From Arthrinium phaeospermum (Eukaryota > Ascomycota > Sordariomycetes > Amphisphaeriales > Apiosporaceae), in NCBI GenBank assembly GCA_006503535.1, contig QYRS01000006.1:2418001-2482000 (forward strand): a stretch of DNA of 64,000 nt, written 5' to 3'. The position numbers were made by a program, and so were the translations under genes. Numbering within the stretch: the stretch's first letter is position 1; the number at the start of each line of letters is the position of its first letter. The notes under the pieces are model-generated. The model saw only the letters and a list, made by a program, of their open reading frames with translations, did no database searches and was not told where the DNA came from. Positions 10,594 through 22,680 of this stretch are shown piece by piece.

Positions 10594-11586
10594 TCACGTC
10601 CACCAATTCGGCTCCCTCTTCTCCAGAAATGCCCGCACGCCCTCCCTCGCGTCCTCGGACCGCGCATGCAGCGCCATGACCCGCCCCGCCCACTCGGCCG
10701 CCTCGAGATACCCGTCCCCATCGCCGTCGTACTCCCGGATGCCCCCGAGGCCCGCCCCGCCGCCGAACCCCGCCTGCGTCCAAAACGCCCACTTGCCGAG
10801 CGCCTGCGGCTGCGCCGGCATCCCGACGGCGAGCCTCTCGACGACGGCGGCCACGCGCGCCTCGACGGCGTCCCGGCCGCCCTGGACGACCTCGACGTTC
10901 GATTGCGACGGGGATAGGTCGGCCGCGCGCACGGGCTCGCCGAGGGCGAACATTCGGTACCCCAGCCCGAGGCCCAGCCGTCGGCTCACCGCCGTCGCGG
11001 GCGAGGTGCACGGGAGGCCCAGGGCGGACATGCCGGGGAGCTGGAAGGCGGCGCGCTCGGCGCAGGCGATGGGGAGGTCGGCGCTGAGGGCCAGCTGGGC
11101 GCCCGCCGCGGTGGCGAGGCCGGTCACGACCGAGACCACGGGGCCGGGGAAGCGGCGCAGGAGGGACATGACCTCGGCGCAGAGCTGGAAGGTCTCGCGC
11201 GTGGCGGCGTCTCCTGCGTCGTCGTCGGAGGACTGCTGCTGCTGCTGCCGGAGCTCGCGCAGATCGTGGCCCGAGCTGAACACTTCCTCCGAGGCAGCAC
11301 CGGACGAATCAGACCGGAGGACCAGCACGTCCGGTAGGCCCGCGCGCTCGGTACGCCACTTCTTGGCGTCGATGAGCCAGGCGGTCTCGCGCGATTCTCC
11401 CAGGGTGTAGAGAGTGGCGGGCGTGAAGGCGGGCAGGAGGCGCGGGTAGCCATCTGCGGGCGAGACGGTATAGGAGTGGAGCTGATCCCGGAGGCTGCGC
11501 AGGACCGCTAGGGAGAGGGCGTTGCGGCGAGTGGGGTTGGAGAGGGTCAAATAGGCCGCTTTGGGTGGAAGTTTGGGGAACTTCAT
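10594..11586 (-). CDS. Enoyl-CoA hydratase/isomerase family (ECHDC3-like)
   Basis: Crotonase-fold protein of 330 residues, single exon. Members bind acyl-CoA thioesters and stabilise an enolate in an oxyanion hole. The two oxyanion-hole regions are visible: FSSGHDLREL and, after the RFPGPVVSVVTG strand, GLATAAGAQLALSAD. Overall layout resembles the ECHDC3 branch, whose reaction is not settled, and the usual catalytic Glu pair of true hydratases is not obvious, so I would not assign a beta-oxidation step. Insertions set it apart: residues about 45-85 form a loop, a poly-Gln run follows GHDLREL, and near the C-terminus DGDGDGYLEAAE matches a canonical EF-hand calcium loop. A C-terminal targeting signal such as SKL is absent (it ends NWWT). 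Confidence 0.82.
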   Translation of the reverse strand: MKFPKLPPKAAYLTLSNPTRRNALSLAVLRSLRDQLHSYTVSPADGYPRLLPAFTPATLYTLGESRETAWLIDAKKWRTERAGLPDVLVLRSDSSGAASEEVFSSGHDLRELRQQQQQSSDDDAGDAATRETFQLCAEVMSLLRRFPGPVVSVVTGLATAAGAQLALSADLPIACAERAAFQLPGMSALGLPCTSPATAVSRRLGLGLGYRMFALGEPVRAADLSPSQSNVEVVQGGRDAVEARVAAVVERLAVGMPAQPQALGKWAFWTQAGFGGGAGLGGIREYDGDGDGYLEAAEWAGRVMALHARSEDAREGVRAFLEKREPNWWT

Positions 11587-12072
11587 AATGTTTGGATGCG
11601 TGTGTATTAATTTGATTTCTGCTTGTCTTCTTCTTCATGTGAGAGCCTCGAGTCAGTTTTGGTGTCTTTTGTCGTTTCTTCGAAATTAATGTCGAATCTC
11701 TTACACAAGCGGGAGACATGAGCAAGTAGGTATGTTGGGGAGAGGTTGGAGTTGACCAAGTTGGGGTTTTGCGGGGATCCCGGGGGTATGTATCGCTTGG
11801 CAGCGGAAGTCTATATCCGTCTTTCACCAATATCACCGTACATCTTTCTTTCTCGACATAAAACTATCTAGAGTGAGCCCGTTGTAATTTTTCCGGATTG
11901 GGTTGGCTGTTCCTGCTCGCAAATGTTGAAGCCCGGAAGTGATACCTGACTAGGCATATTCTGACATGAATGTAGTATTCCATCGCGCCATCATTCAGTT
12001 GAAGGGGGGTGTCTCCTCCTGTTCGTGTGGTTGCATAAATGCCGTCTTCACAGCGCTGGATTTCTTAGGGGT
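11587..12072. other. Intergenic, crotonase promoter side
   Basis: About 490 bp between the start of the crotonase gene and the stop of the CENP-O gene, both on the minus strand. No gene or clear promoter motif recognised. Confidence 0.45.
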
Positions 12073-13058
12073 TCATGTACCTTCGAGTTGACCCATAAGC
12101 TCCTCGATGCGTACATTACCCCCAAGCAGTTCCCGTACAGCGCCGCGATCTCGCCCGTTCTCCCCTTGAACTGCCATTTTGACGATTCTCCCATCGTCGT
12201 CAATGATTAGTCGGCCTGCCTTGCCGTCGCTCCACTCGACACTGATCTGTTTTGCCTCGGCATCTGCCGGGCTGATATCCTGTATAATAGCAGCATCGGC
12301 ATCTCGCCCACTGGCCTGGCTGTTATTCAACCCAGCTGCCTTGTGCAAGTCACCTATGATGCTGATGCGGTTTTGGTACCGCACAAGCTCTCTCCTCAGA
12401 GCTCTTGCGAACCGTGGAAGGTCCTGTTCTTGCTGGGGTTCATCGTCATCGTCGACATCGCCACCCTTGGTTTTGGGAGCGGATAGATGGCGCGCCGCGA
12501 GACCGGCCAGTGGCACACAGGGCGGCACCGTGTGGCGGTGAACTCGGAGGTGGCGCGAATTGGGATACGGCCGGTTCAGCATGACATAGTAAGGGCGGAC
12601 AAACCGCGCCTTGGACATGACCTCGAAGCGCAGACCCAGAACGTTGCCTCCATCTACGGCGTTGGGGTCCGGGTCGCGTATCTTCAGCGACGTGATGGAG
12701 GCGCACGAGCGGTAGAGACACTGTTGCTGATGGGCCACTTGCTCATCGGATTTCTTGAGGAGCTCTGCGATATGCCCAGAATCCAGCGAGTTCACAGTCC
12801 GCTTCTTAGACCGGTCCTGTAGCAGCTTGCGTGTGGGTTCAGACACCATCAAGGTGCTTGTCTGGATCTTCAGCTCCTTTTTCAGGGACTCAACTGCCAC
12901 AAAGTTAGGATCATGCGACAGATACTGTGTAAGTGACTAAGGAGACGGGTCTGTTGACTTAGCAGGTACTTACCTTGAGCCCGAAGACTTGCAATCTCAT
13001 CATCCAACTGGTCCGCAATGGATAAATCGAGTGACTCCTCTCTAGACCTAGAAGACAT
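12073..13058 (-). CDS. MCM21: CENP-O/Mcm21-like kinetochore protein
   Basis: Inner-kinetochore subunit of the CENP-O family (Mcm21 in yeast, part of the COMA complex that links centromeric nucleosomes to outer kinetochore). Two exons: 13058-12974 (MSSRSREESLDLSIADQLDD...) and 12893-12073. The 80-bp intron has a GTAAGT donor, a CTAAC branch and a CAG acceptor, and the join restores the frame as Q-V-E-S. The product is about 301 residues. The N-terminal third is a coiled coil (DDEIASLRAQ, VESLKKELK). The diagnostic core follows, with GLRFEVM, PYYVMLNR and HRHTVPPCVPLAGLAARHL, then a helical C-terminal half (LPRFARALRRELVRYQNR). The acidic DDDDEPQQEQ linker is disordered. It shares a 1.1-kb divergent promoter region with the acetyl-CoA transporter gene. 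Confidence 0.85.
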
Positions 13059-14152
13059 GGTTGCAATGTTCTGAGCCTATGGGCTTGGTTTTGGTGTCAG
13101 ACCATGTCAAGTCTTTGGAGTTTGGTGGATTTGCACACTGTAAATAGACGGGTTCGCTGTCACGCGTCGCGACTTGCTTGGCTTGCGCTGGCGGCATGCA
13201 CGCAAGAGATCTTATCTTATCGGCTAGGCGGAGAGTGGGCGCTGTGGGGATGGTTCGCTTCAGTGGGCCAGAAGGGCCATTAGGCTGTCGAGAGCTGTCT
13301 TACCAAGCCGCCCGAGGATGGTACAGTCCAGAAATTCAGTGTATCACTGCAGTACCCCTCGCGCCCCTTGCACCCCTGAGCAGGGGCGGAGCTTTTGACG
13401 TTTGGCCTGTTGCCGGCTAGAATGCTTAAATTCTGGGCTAGCGCAGTCGACGGAAAGTGACTGGACTCGGTTCCAACCAATAAGCCCCCCGCTGAATCGT
13501 GAATGTTGTCCTCTCCCTCCCTCAGGTTCTTTCTTTCGGATCTGGTCATGGCAACCCGACGTCAGGAAGAAGGGCCTGCCTAATTCGTAGACTCGGGCAA
13601 CGAAACCCGTCCTCTTTTTTTCTCATCTTCCTTTTACACCCTCACTCTCTCACTCTCTTAGGCTACCTTGCTTATCCAATTCGTTATCTGCCACCTGCTT
13701 TATTCTTCGACCCGACTATTTGCAGCCTCGCACGCAACCTACCTAGACTCCTTACTGCCTTTGCCACTAACAAGCTCCTACAAGCTCTGCGCCGCGGAAA
13801 GGCCACGGTTGCTCGATACGGACACATTACTTACAAACCAACACGGTTGAGTCATTTGCGGGCTTGCGACTCTCGAGATTCTAGAAAGACTGGGCACCGC
13901 TCTAGGGCAGTCGTTGATATCCACTTGAAATCGCATTCCCCTCGGTGCAGTCGATTTCGCGCGCATAAAGCTTCGACTATTCGTCGACTCCACTTCTCCG
14001 TCGCTCTCTCATACCAATAGAATATACCACATTACTCCAGCGACTACACACCTGTGTCAACGTCGATTCCACCCCCGAGTCTCCCTCGTTCGGTCCTTTC
14101 AGCATTCGTGCAGCGCAAACTCGAGACTGGTCGCACCAGAAACGAAGTACCT
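13059..14152. other. Divergent promoter region
   Basis: Separates the divergent CENP-O and acetyl-CoA transporter genes. A long pyrimidine-rich tract at about 13607-13660 (CCTCTTTTTTTCTC and CACTCTCTCACTCTC) is typical of core promoters of constitutively expressed fungal genes and points towards the transporter. No separate gene seen. Confidence 0.5.
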
Positions 14153-15920
14153 ATGGGTGTCAAAACTCGCAGCTCGAAGTCGCCAAAGCCCGAGCTGACC
14201 GTCACGACCAGCGGCCGTGAAAACGGGAGCACAGACGGCGGCAAGATGGAAAACAGACGGAAGAATGGGCTGAAGCAAGACTCAGCCCAGGTCACAGAAA
14301 ATCTCATGGCGCGAAGCGCTTTTACACTGGACGAACCCGTCCCCAAAACCCCAACCATGAACAACCATGGTTTCTTCGAGCTTCCCAAGACAGACCAGAG
14401 GAACTTCCTGCTGCTCGTCCTACTCTACTTCTTGCAGGGCATCCCGATGGGATTGGCGCATGGATCAGTACCCTTCCTGTTAAAGGAGCACCTGTCATAC
14501 GGAGAGATCGGCATTTTCAGTCTGGCGGGATACCCTTACTCGTTAAAACTGTTATGGAGCCCTATCGTGGATGCTGTGTGGAGCCCGCGATTTGGAAGGA
14601 GAAAGAGCTGGATCTTGCCTATCCAACTGCTGTCTGGGTTCGGCATGTTGGTGCTGGGCTCCGTTGTGGAGGGCTGGATGCTTACAACTGGTAAGGCCGG
14701 TGGGCCGACGGTCTGGAACTTTACTGGCTGGTGGTTCTTCCTCGTCTTCATGTGTGCAACTCAAGATATTGCCGTCGATGGCTGGGCTCTTACCCTGCTG
14801 ACCCCTGGCAACGTTTCCTATGCTTCTACCGCCCAGACAGTCGGTCTTACGGCGGGCCACTTCCTGTCGTACACCGTATTCTTGGCATTCAACTCGCCTG
14901 ATTTCGCCAACCGGTGGTTCCGATCCGTGCCCAGCGATCAAGGCATGATGACCCTCGGCGGATACTTGACTTTCTGGGGCTGGGCGTACATAGCCGTCAC
15001 AATCGGCCTTGCGCTTCTTAAGAAGGAAGAGAAGACGAAGAACGAGGATGGCATCTGGGACGTCTACAAGATCATGTGGGGCGTGCTCAAGCTGCGCAAC
15101 ATCCAGACTATTATCATTGTCCACTTGATCGCCAAGATTGGATTCCAAGCCAACGACGGAGTCACCAACCTCAAACTCCTGGATAAGGGTTTCGGTAAGG
15201 AGAACATGGCCTTGACAGTGCTCATCGATTTCCCCTTTGAGATTGGTCTGGGCTACTACGCGGGCAAATGGTCCCAGGAGTACACACCAATGCGACTCTG
15301 GTGCTGGGGATTCATGGGACGCCTGGCCGCGGCTGTGCTTGCGCAATTCACCGTTAGCATTTTCCCTGCGGGCGGTGTGACCTTTGGCTACATGCTGCTG
15401 GTCATTGGCGAGCACGTCTTTTCCACCTTCACCAACACTGTCATGTTTGTTGCCATCTCGGCTTTCCACGCAAGAGTGGCTGATCCTGTGATTGGCGGAA
15501 CTTACATGACCCTCCTTGCTACGTAAGTCAAACACTGAAAATCATCAAATGCGTTTTGCAGTCTGCTAACATATTCGTTATAGTGTATCTAACCTCGGTG
15601 GTACATTCCCCAAGTTCTTCGTACTCAAACTGGTCGATTACTTCACCGTGGCTACGTGTCACCCGCCTACTGCCAAGGTCGATGCCTCTCTTCTCAAGGC
15701 TCCCCTGGTGACAGCACCCTTCACCTGCGCCATGCAGGCCGAGAAGGAGCTGTGCGTGGGCGGCGGCGGCTCTTGCGAGATGCTCCGTGACGGGTACTAC
15801 ATTGTCAACATTATCTGCGTTCTGGTTGGTGTGGTGACCTTTGTCATGTACATTAGGCCCAAGGTCCTGCACCTGCAGAGCTTGCCTATGCGAGCATGGC
15901 GCCTGTCGCCTGGTAAATAA
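14153..15920 (+). CDS. Acetyl-CoA transporter (SLC33/AT-1 family)
   Basis: Multi-spanning membrane protein that carries acetyl-CoA from cytosol into the ER/secretory lumen, by analogy to human SLC33A1. Exons 14153-15522 and 15584-15920, intron 61 bp (GTAAGT donor, TATAG acceptor); 568 residues. The frame is open before 14153 but the first ATG is there. After a disordered, basic N-terminus of about 85 residues come the family landmarks: NFLLLVLLYFLQGIPMGL, the WSPIVDAVW and GRRKSWI loop, CATQDIAVDGWAL, and LIAKIGFQANDGVTNLKLLDKGF, then FEIGLGYYAGKW. Exon 2 carries the last helix pair with a cysteine-containing lumenal loop (ATCHP, FTCAM, LCVGGGGSC). About 11-12 hydrophobic segments are visible. 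Its 3' end faces that of the MFS carrier 308 bp away. Confidence 0.92.
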
Positions 15921-16228
15921 GAGGGCTGTGCTGGGAATGAGTTTTAGACACATAATTACCGAGACACAAGATATTTGCTAGAGAATCTATACCATATATT
16001 CCGTCCGATCTCGACTTTCGGTGCCCACGATAGTCCTTGCCAAGTTTCTCATGTATTCTCCGCATTCATGGCTGCTGCGCACGCTTGGACATCCACGATA
16101 CGAGATTTGCGATATGTATATATTCTGTTGCCTACCAAGCTATTCCTGACTTTATTTCAGCTAGTCGACAATCTATTTGCAGTATAGAGAAAGTGACTGG
16201 GCTTGAAGTCATCAAGCTACGAAGTCAT
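15921..16228. other. Convergent 3' spacer
   Basis: 308 bp between the converging acetyl-CoA transporter and MFS genes; overlapping 3'-UTRs are likely. Nothing else seen. Confidence 0.5.
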
Positions 16229-17851
16229 TTAAAAGATTACCCAGGGTTTCCACCCTACACTAACCCCCTTGGCGACCATGAAGGATAGCAGACTCAGCGC
16301 CTGCGTCAGCCCCGTGAAGATGATCAGGCCCCAGTATCGGCTACCCGGCGTCGCGGCAACGATGTTGCCGGCGATGGGGATGCCGATGAGCGTGGCGACG
16401 CTGACAATGGTGTAGCACGTCGCGTAGTAACGACCGTAGTGCTGCGTGTGGCACAGGCGGCCGACGCAGACGGGGGTGATGCTGATGTTGTTGCCCGTGG
16501 CGAAGCCGAACAGCACGCAAAACACCAGGACCCCGGCCACGGTCGAGCCGGCGGGCAGCCACACGGCCAGGCAGGCGACGATGGTCAGCGCCACGGACAG
16601 CATGTTGGAGTTGAAGGGCCCGATCTTGTCGGCCCAGTAGCCCGGCAGGGCGCGGCCGAAGACGGAGGCCGCGTTGAGCACGGGCAGCACGACGCCGAAG
16701 GCGAAGTGCTCGCCGAAGCCCTGGGTCAGGCTGTAGCTCGAGATGTAGGCCAGCGGGATGAAGAGGCCGAGCTCGAGCAGGAAGACGCCCAGGGTCGTGA
16801 AGAAGAAGGCCCGGTCCCGGAAGATGCGGAAGTCCGGGTGCGGGCTCGCGCCCGCGGCGGCGGGCAGGCGCCGCCGGATGAAGCAGTTGCACAGCACGAC
16901 GAGCAGCATGCATAGGAATCCCAGGCCGCGCAGGGCCCAGGGCCAGCCCACACGGTCGAAGAGGGACTGCAGCATCAGCGGGAACACGACGCCGCCGAAG
17001 CCGCCGCCCGTGCTGGCGATGCCTGTGGCCATGCCGCGGCGGGCGCGGAAGAAGTGGCCCACGGCTGTGAAGCAGGGGGTGAATAGTAGCGAGGTCGAGA
17101 TGCCGCTCAGGAAGCCAAAGGCTAGGAGGAAGTGCCAGTATTCTAGTGGGGTTTACCCCTTAAGCTTCAGCATGTGTGTGACTTGACCTTGTTGCACAAC
17201 ATGGGGAAAAAGCAGTTACGCAAGGGCGTACAAACTAGAATTAGGGGTTTGCAAGAGCCACGGATGAAGAAGTATAGTATTCGACGCAAACTTACTTGTA
17301 CAAATGCTAGTCAGCATAATCCCCAGCACCAACCCGACGCCCCCCACGAGGACGAGCCAGCGCGGCCCGTACTTGTCGAAGACGGGGCCGATGTAGATGC
17401 CGCAGAAGAAGACGAGAAAAGTGTAGACGGAGAAGATCCAGCCGATGGTGCCCTCGTCGTGGTCGGACAGCTGGTGGATGGCGACGTAGGTCTGGAACGT
17501 GGCGATGGAGTTCATGATGCCGGCGGCGGCGAACAGGCCGCACCAGCACCCGAACACGACGAGCCAGGCGGCCAGACCGCCCTCGGGGTACGTTTCTTCG
17601 CCAAGCAGCGTCCTCGGGCGGCTGCCAAATTCGGCGTCGGCATCCTCCCCTGCCTCTTCCGACTTCTCATCACCAGTTGCTTGCTGGCTCTGCTGCTGTG
17701 GCGGCGGTGGCGGCTCGCTCTCTTGCACGACAAAAAGCTGTGGGTTTAGGTTGTTGTTAATACTATATCCCTTTTCTAGACTTGGTAGCCGGTGCAGATC
17801 CGCTTGCGGCTCCTGGCTGTTCGATGCTGCCGGCTGCTTCTCGAAATCCAT
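16229..17851 (-). CDS. MFS monocarboxylate-type transporter
   Basis: Major facilitator protein of the fungal monocarboxylate-porter-like family (yeast Mch/Esbp6 relatives), 489 residues, 12 predicted membrane segments. Exons 17851-17296 and 17142-16229; the 153-bp intron (GTAAGT donor, CACTAG acceptor) joins ...LTSICT to [10 protein letters not shown], a conserved join in this family. The first about 95 residues are cytosolic, Gln/Pro-rich and acidic. The first helix begins in the diagnostic [16 protein letters not shown] motif. Others are [52 protein letters not shown] and [16 protein letters not shown]. Family members move monocarboxylates, riboflavin or other small solutes; substrate cannot be read from sequence. 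It ends WKPWVIF. Confidence 0.9.
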
Positions 17852-18571
17852 TACTTTCGAATCGTCGAATCACAAGCAAGCAAGCGCAGGGCCAAGATCA
17901 AGTGAACATTAGATATAAGACACTATAGCAACGACCACTTGAGTGGCGTGGGAGATTATGAGAGATTATGAGCGATTTCAAGGGTGTATACGAGTAACTA
18001 ATTACCTACGAAACCCTTCGTCTAGTGTGAATGACGACGGCGATGACAGCTTAATATGCGTGTCGGCTTCGGTCTCGGCCTCGACGGTTGGCGACGAACC
18101 CAACATGATCCCCAAAAGCTGGGGAAGAACTTGAAGCCGTGACCGGAGACGTGGAGAAGGAGGAAGCGCTAAATCCATTGGGGCGCGCCCTTCCCACCCC
18201 CACCACCACCAGAAAGCACTGGATGGTGGATGGTAGATGTGGGTGGTGGGAAATCTATTTCGGGACATTTCAACCGGAGGATCAACCGCGGCTTTCCTCT
18301 CCAAGTCTGGTTGACAAGTACGGCATGCCCCACGGGTACTGCCACGGGAGGGAAGCCGTGGCATAAGCAGCCGGGCCCCTACCGACAGCCGATTTTTCGG
18401 AAACACATGCGGGTCTATCTTATCTGATGTGGTTCACCGGTCGGTGTCGAATGTGGCGGAAAACTGCTGATACCATCTTTTGTTCAAGCGTATTCGTTAC
18501 AGATACGAGTCGTCGTGATTTAGGGGTTCGTCAGTCCATGACAGAAAGTCGGAATAACTTAGCTACCATGT
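17852..18571. other. Intergenic, MFS promoter side
   Basis: 720 bp between the MFS carrier start and the 3' end of the WBP11-type gene. Only short, unsupported frames. No repeat or RNA gene recognised. Confidence 0.45.
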
Positions 18572-19486
18572 TTATTGGTCATCCTCATCCTCCACATCTT
18601 CGACGGTGGCGGTCAGGGTGTTAGGTTTGTTCGTGGGATCCGGGTTACCCGAATCAGCTGCCACCTTGAGATATCCCTCCGCCTCGAGCCGGTCGGCCTC
18701 TTCTGGTTCGAGCAAACCGCCTTGCCCCTTTCCTTTGTCGATCTTCATGCGTACAGCTGTGGGCATGAAGGCACTGACGGCCTCCTTTCTGAGGTCGCGT
18801 ATTACTGGTTTGGCTTCGTAGACAGCCTTAACCTCCACTGGGGGAGTTGGCGTTGCCTGTGCTTGTGGCTGTCCTGGGGCGCGCCGCTCTTTGTCTCCTC
18901 CCAGGGGGGTTTCGTTGGGATTCGTCCGCTTGGCCCGGCGTTTAGCATACCACTGGTCCATGATCTCCTTCGGAATGGGAGGCGGCGTGTCGCGCGGCAT
19001 CGGTATACTCCTGACGTCATCGGGCACGTCGCTGTCGCTGCTCGAGACATCCTCGTTGTCTCTCCTCCGCTTGCCTAGCACACCTCCATGGCCTTGCCCA
19101 TCGCGAGGACCGCCGCGACCGAAGGTGGGTGCCTTGTCGCCAAGCGCCTCGCGCGCCTTCTTGACCGCCTTCAAGTCAGCCTCGAGGCTCTCAAGCACGG
19201 ACTCCTCGTGTTTGGAGAGCTTCCCTCCGCTGGCGGTAATCTGCTTGAGGTCGTCAATCTGTTTTTGTAAACGTTCGGGATTGCGCTTCGCGAGCTTCTC
19301 GTTTCGTCGCGCGGTGGCCTCTTGTTTGCCTAGAATATTGGGGATGGGGTTAGCATCGTGTGTCGCATCGCATATGCGGCTCAAGTTGTTGTAGTCGGTG
19401 CATTAGTGCGAACCTTTCTTGACCTCTTTTGCCTTGTCAGCTTTGCGCTGGGCCTGGACAGGATTGAAATTACGTTCCTTTGGCAT
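18572..19486 (-). CDS. WBP11-type spliceosome-associated protein
   Basis: Member of the WW-domain-binding protein 11 family, nuclear proteins associated with pre-mRNA splicing. Exons 19486-19414 and 19329-18572, intron 84 bp (GTTCGC donor, TTCTAG acceptor); 276 residues. The spliced N-terminus reads MPKERNFNPVQAQRKADKAK and then KKGKQEATARRNEKLAKRNPERLQKQID, the diagnostic Wbp11 domain, so the intron is well supported. A coiled-coil region follows to about residue 80, then an RDGQGHGG/GKRRR linker with a likely nuclear localisation signal. The proline motif PPPIPKEIMDQWY resembles the WW-binding site of the family. The C-terminus is acidic (VEDVEDEDDQ). The start lies divergent to the Dbf2-type kinase. 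Confidence 0.88.
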
Positions 19487-20624
19487 GGCGGCAGAGGGAT
19501 TAGGTACAAAATCAAATAGCAGCCGATGCAAGTGAGTTCGTGTTGGTGATCAAGGTCTGCTGCCTCTATTAGGAGAAAGCGCGTTTCGAGTAGATTAAGG
19601 GTGGCAGGTCACATGCAGTGCAAAGGTGAATAAAAAGAAAGTCTGGCGATTTGGATGCCAATCCTACGAGCTGGAGCTATCTCTAATCAATGGATGATCC
19701 GCAGCCTTGCAGCCCATTGCACAAGCTAGAGTTTCGGAAGGTGCCACACGGTAGTACAAAAGTCCAGATTTGAGGATGGAGGGGCAGCGACCGCATTTGT
19801 TTACATTGATTGATTGATCTGATCCGATTCAGAATCCGCATCAACAACATCAGCACACCACGACAACAATTCCTGTTTTTTGTTTTCATAGAAACCAAGT
19901 TTGTAATTAATGCTACCTATCGGGACCTACCATCCGAATAGAGGTCCGGCCAAGTTACTCTGCCATCTGCTGCTACCTGCCAACTGCCAACCTGCCAACT
20001 TTAGGTAGTCTGACCGGGGGGTTCAGGTACAAACAAGTACAGCTAAACTCAACAGGTACGTGCTTCCTGGGCTACACGGCATTCCCAATCTCTGGTAGGG
20101 TGCTTTTTTTCGCTGCTACCCGGACGACAAGCCCCCCTGCCTGCAGCCGGCCATGTTGTTGATTGATTGCCCCGCCAAATAATGTAATCGCAATCCCAAA
20201 ACCCATCTGATCGGGTACCAATCCATACACAATCCACCACCAAACTGACATAGGCTTAGTCGCACATATCAATACGTGCGTAGTTCAGCTCGCATCATCA
20301 TCCTGGGGAAGAGATCGTGGATACATACTAGATCCCTTGGTCGCTCTCCCGCTCCTTGCACTTCTTTCCCCTCCTCCCCTCCCTTCTACATCTTGCGACT
20401 GGCTCTTGATTGGCAACTCTTCCTTCTTGACCCAGCTATTGATTTGTTCCCGTTCAATCATCTCTATAGCCTCCCCTCCCCTCCCCCCTCCTCTTCTGGC
20501 GCGTCTTTCCAACCGTTGCATCGGCTTCCTAGGAAGCACGCAAGCTGGTACGCGGCCGAGCCAACCCTGCCATCAACCTTCCCCACCATACATATCTTCT
20601 TGACGCTCTTGTTGGCAGACAGCC
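19487..20624. other. Divergent promoter region
   Basis: Shared upstream region of the WBP11-type gene and the kinase. The last 300 bp before the kinase ATG carry several C/T-rich tracts (for example CCCCTCCTCCCCTCCC at about 20370), typical of fungal leaders. No other gene seen. Confidence 0.5.
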
Positions 20625-22680
20625 ATGGCGAGCTTCATCTCTAGCATGTTTCCGGGAGGGTCCAGAGATCCCAGGTCAGACCAGCCTAGCACTCCCGTAC
20701 AGAACAGCTTCACCACGCCAATTTCCACTCCTCAAGGCAGTCCCAGCAAGAAGACTGTCCCGCCGGGCCAAAATGACCTCCCGTCTGCATTCGACAATGC
20801 CATGAAGATCGGCCCCAACAATGGTCTCGACAGTCCCCTCAAGTTGCGACCACAGGTTGGGCCCAGCCCTCTATCGCCTGTCAGGAGCAATCTACTGCCC
20901 GCGGATGATAGCTATTTCAGCAATGGCTCTGTCGTTGACGAGAGCATCATCCACAAGCAGACTAATTCCCCGGGAAGCCCGCTGAAGAGGCAGGAGCAAG
21001 AGAATACGCCTCCTTCCCGTATCCCGAGACCCCCAACCGCGGCCTCGGAGGCGACGCCGCACACCCACAACCAAGCCGCCATCTCTCGGCACGAGATTTA
21101 TGGGCTTCGGGAAAGAGAGAGCAGGCCGCACACCCCTGCGTCTAACAAGAAATTCAACACCTCACGCGGATTAACACCCGAAGAGCTCGAAATCCTCAAG
21201 AAGCCAAATGTGCGCCGTATGGTCAATGTCACTCAGCTGTACTTCCTCGACTACTACTTCGACTTGCTCACGTATGTGGGCTCGCGCCAAAATCGGTTCA
21301 CTACTTTCAAGGAGGAAGTTCCCCCTCCGCCACAAACCGATGATGAGACTTACAAGCAGCTGTGGACCAAGTACAAGGGAAGAGAGCGAGCCAATTTGCG
21401 AAAGCGTCGGGTGCGCCTTCGACAAGGCGATTTCCAAATCCTCACCCAAGTCGGTCAAGGTGGCTATGGCCAAGTTTACCTCGCGCAGAAGAAGGATACG
21501 AAGGAGGTGTGTGCATTGAAGGTCATGAGCAAGCGTTTGCTCTTCAAGTTGGACGAGGTTCGCCACGTCCTGACGGAACGAGACATCCTCACGACGGCAA
21601 AGAGTGATTGGTTAGTCCGCCTGCTGTACTCCTTCCAAGATGACAAGAGTATTTATCTTGCGATGGAATATGTGCCAGGCGGTGACTTCAGAACGCTGCT
21701 CAACAACACGGGTGTGCTTTCCAACCGTCACGCCCGCTTCTACATCGCCGAGATGTTCTGCTCGGTTGATGCTCTGCACCAGCTTGGGTATATCCATCGA
21801 GACTTGAAGCCCGAAAACTTTCTGGTCGACTCTACGGGGCATGTCAAATTGACTGACTTTGGACTGGCTGCTGGCATGCTGGCACCTGCCAAGATCGAGT
21901 CTATGCGTGTCAAGCTCGAGAAGGCCTCGGCGACCAGTGTGCCGTTTGGCAAGCCAATGGACCAGCGAACCATTGCTGAGCGCCGGGATGGTTACCGGTC
22001 GATGCGCGAGAAAGACGTCAATTATGCGAAGTCTATAGTAGGATCTCCTGACTACATGGCCCCCGAGGTGTTGCGCGGCGAGGAATACGACTATACCGTT
22101 GATTATTGGAGTTTGGGTTGCATGCTTTTCGAGGCCCTGACAGGGTTTCCGCCTTTTGCCGGCTCCACGGCGGATGAAACCTGGCGCAACCTCAAGCACT
22201 GGAAGGAGGTGCTCAAGCGACCCGTCTGGGAGGATCCGAACTATTTCCTCAGCAACAGGACGTGGAATTTCATTACAACGTAAGACCCCATGATCGTTAT
22301 TGCATTGGGATGGTCGACTAACCCCTGCCAGATGTATCAACTCCCGATCCAAGCGCTTCTCCAACATCAAGGATATCTGCGAGCACCAGTACTTTGGTGA
22401 AGTGGACTGGGTCACGCTGAGACAGACCAAGGCGCCGTTCGTACCCGAGCTGGACTCGGAAACAGACGCCGGCTACTTTGATGACTTCACCAACGAGGCA
22501 GACATGGCCAAGTACAAGGAGGTCCATGAAAAACAACAGGCCCTTGAGACCATGGCGGACCGGGATGATGATATGGCCAAGTCACTCTTTGTTGGGTTTA
22601 CTTTCCGCCACCGCAAGGCAGAGGAGGGAAGCCCACGGAAACCTATCCAGACCGATGGGACATTCGGGACGATGCTGTAG
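20625..22680 (+). CDS. dbf2: NDR-family kinase Dbf2/Sid2-type
   Basis: AGC-class Ser/Thr kinase of the Dbf2/Sid2 branch, the last kinase of the septation/mitotic-exit network; it acts with a Mob1 partner at spindle poles and the septum. Exons 20625-22279 and 22332-22680, intron 52 bp; 667 residues. The N-terminal 180 residues are Ser/Pro-rich and disordered with several SP sites. Residues about 195-265 form the basic Mob-binding region. The kinase domain starts near 269 (GQGGYGQVY), with ATP Lys299, HRD at 391-393 and DFG at 412-414. An insert of about 60 residues sits between DFG and APE, the auto-inhibitory feature of NDR kinases. Ser470 (KSIVGSPDY) aligns with the activation-loop phosphosite and Thr642 in FVGFTF with the hydrophobic-motif site. 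All catalytic residues are present. Confidence 0.95.

Noticed and set aside
14552..15535. Minus-strand open frame of 327 codons
   Set aside because: Antisense shadow of the acetyl-CoA transporter, whose plus-strand product matches a known family across its length.
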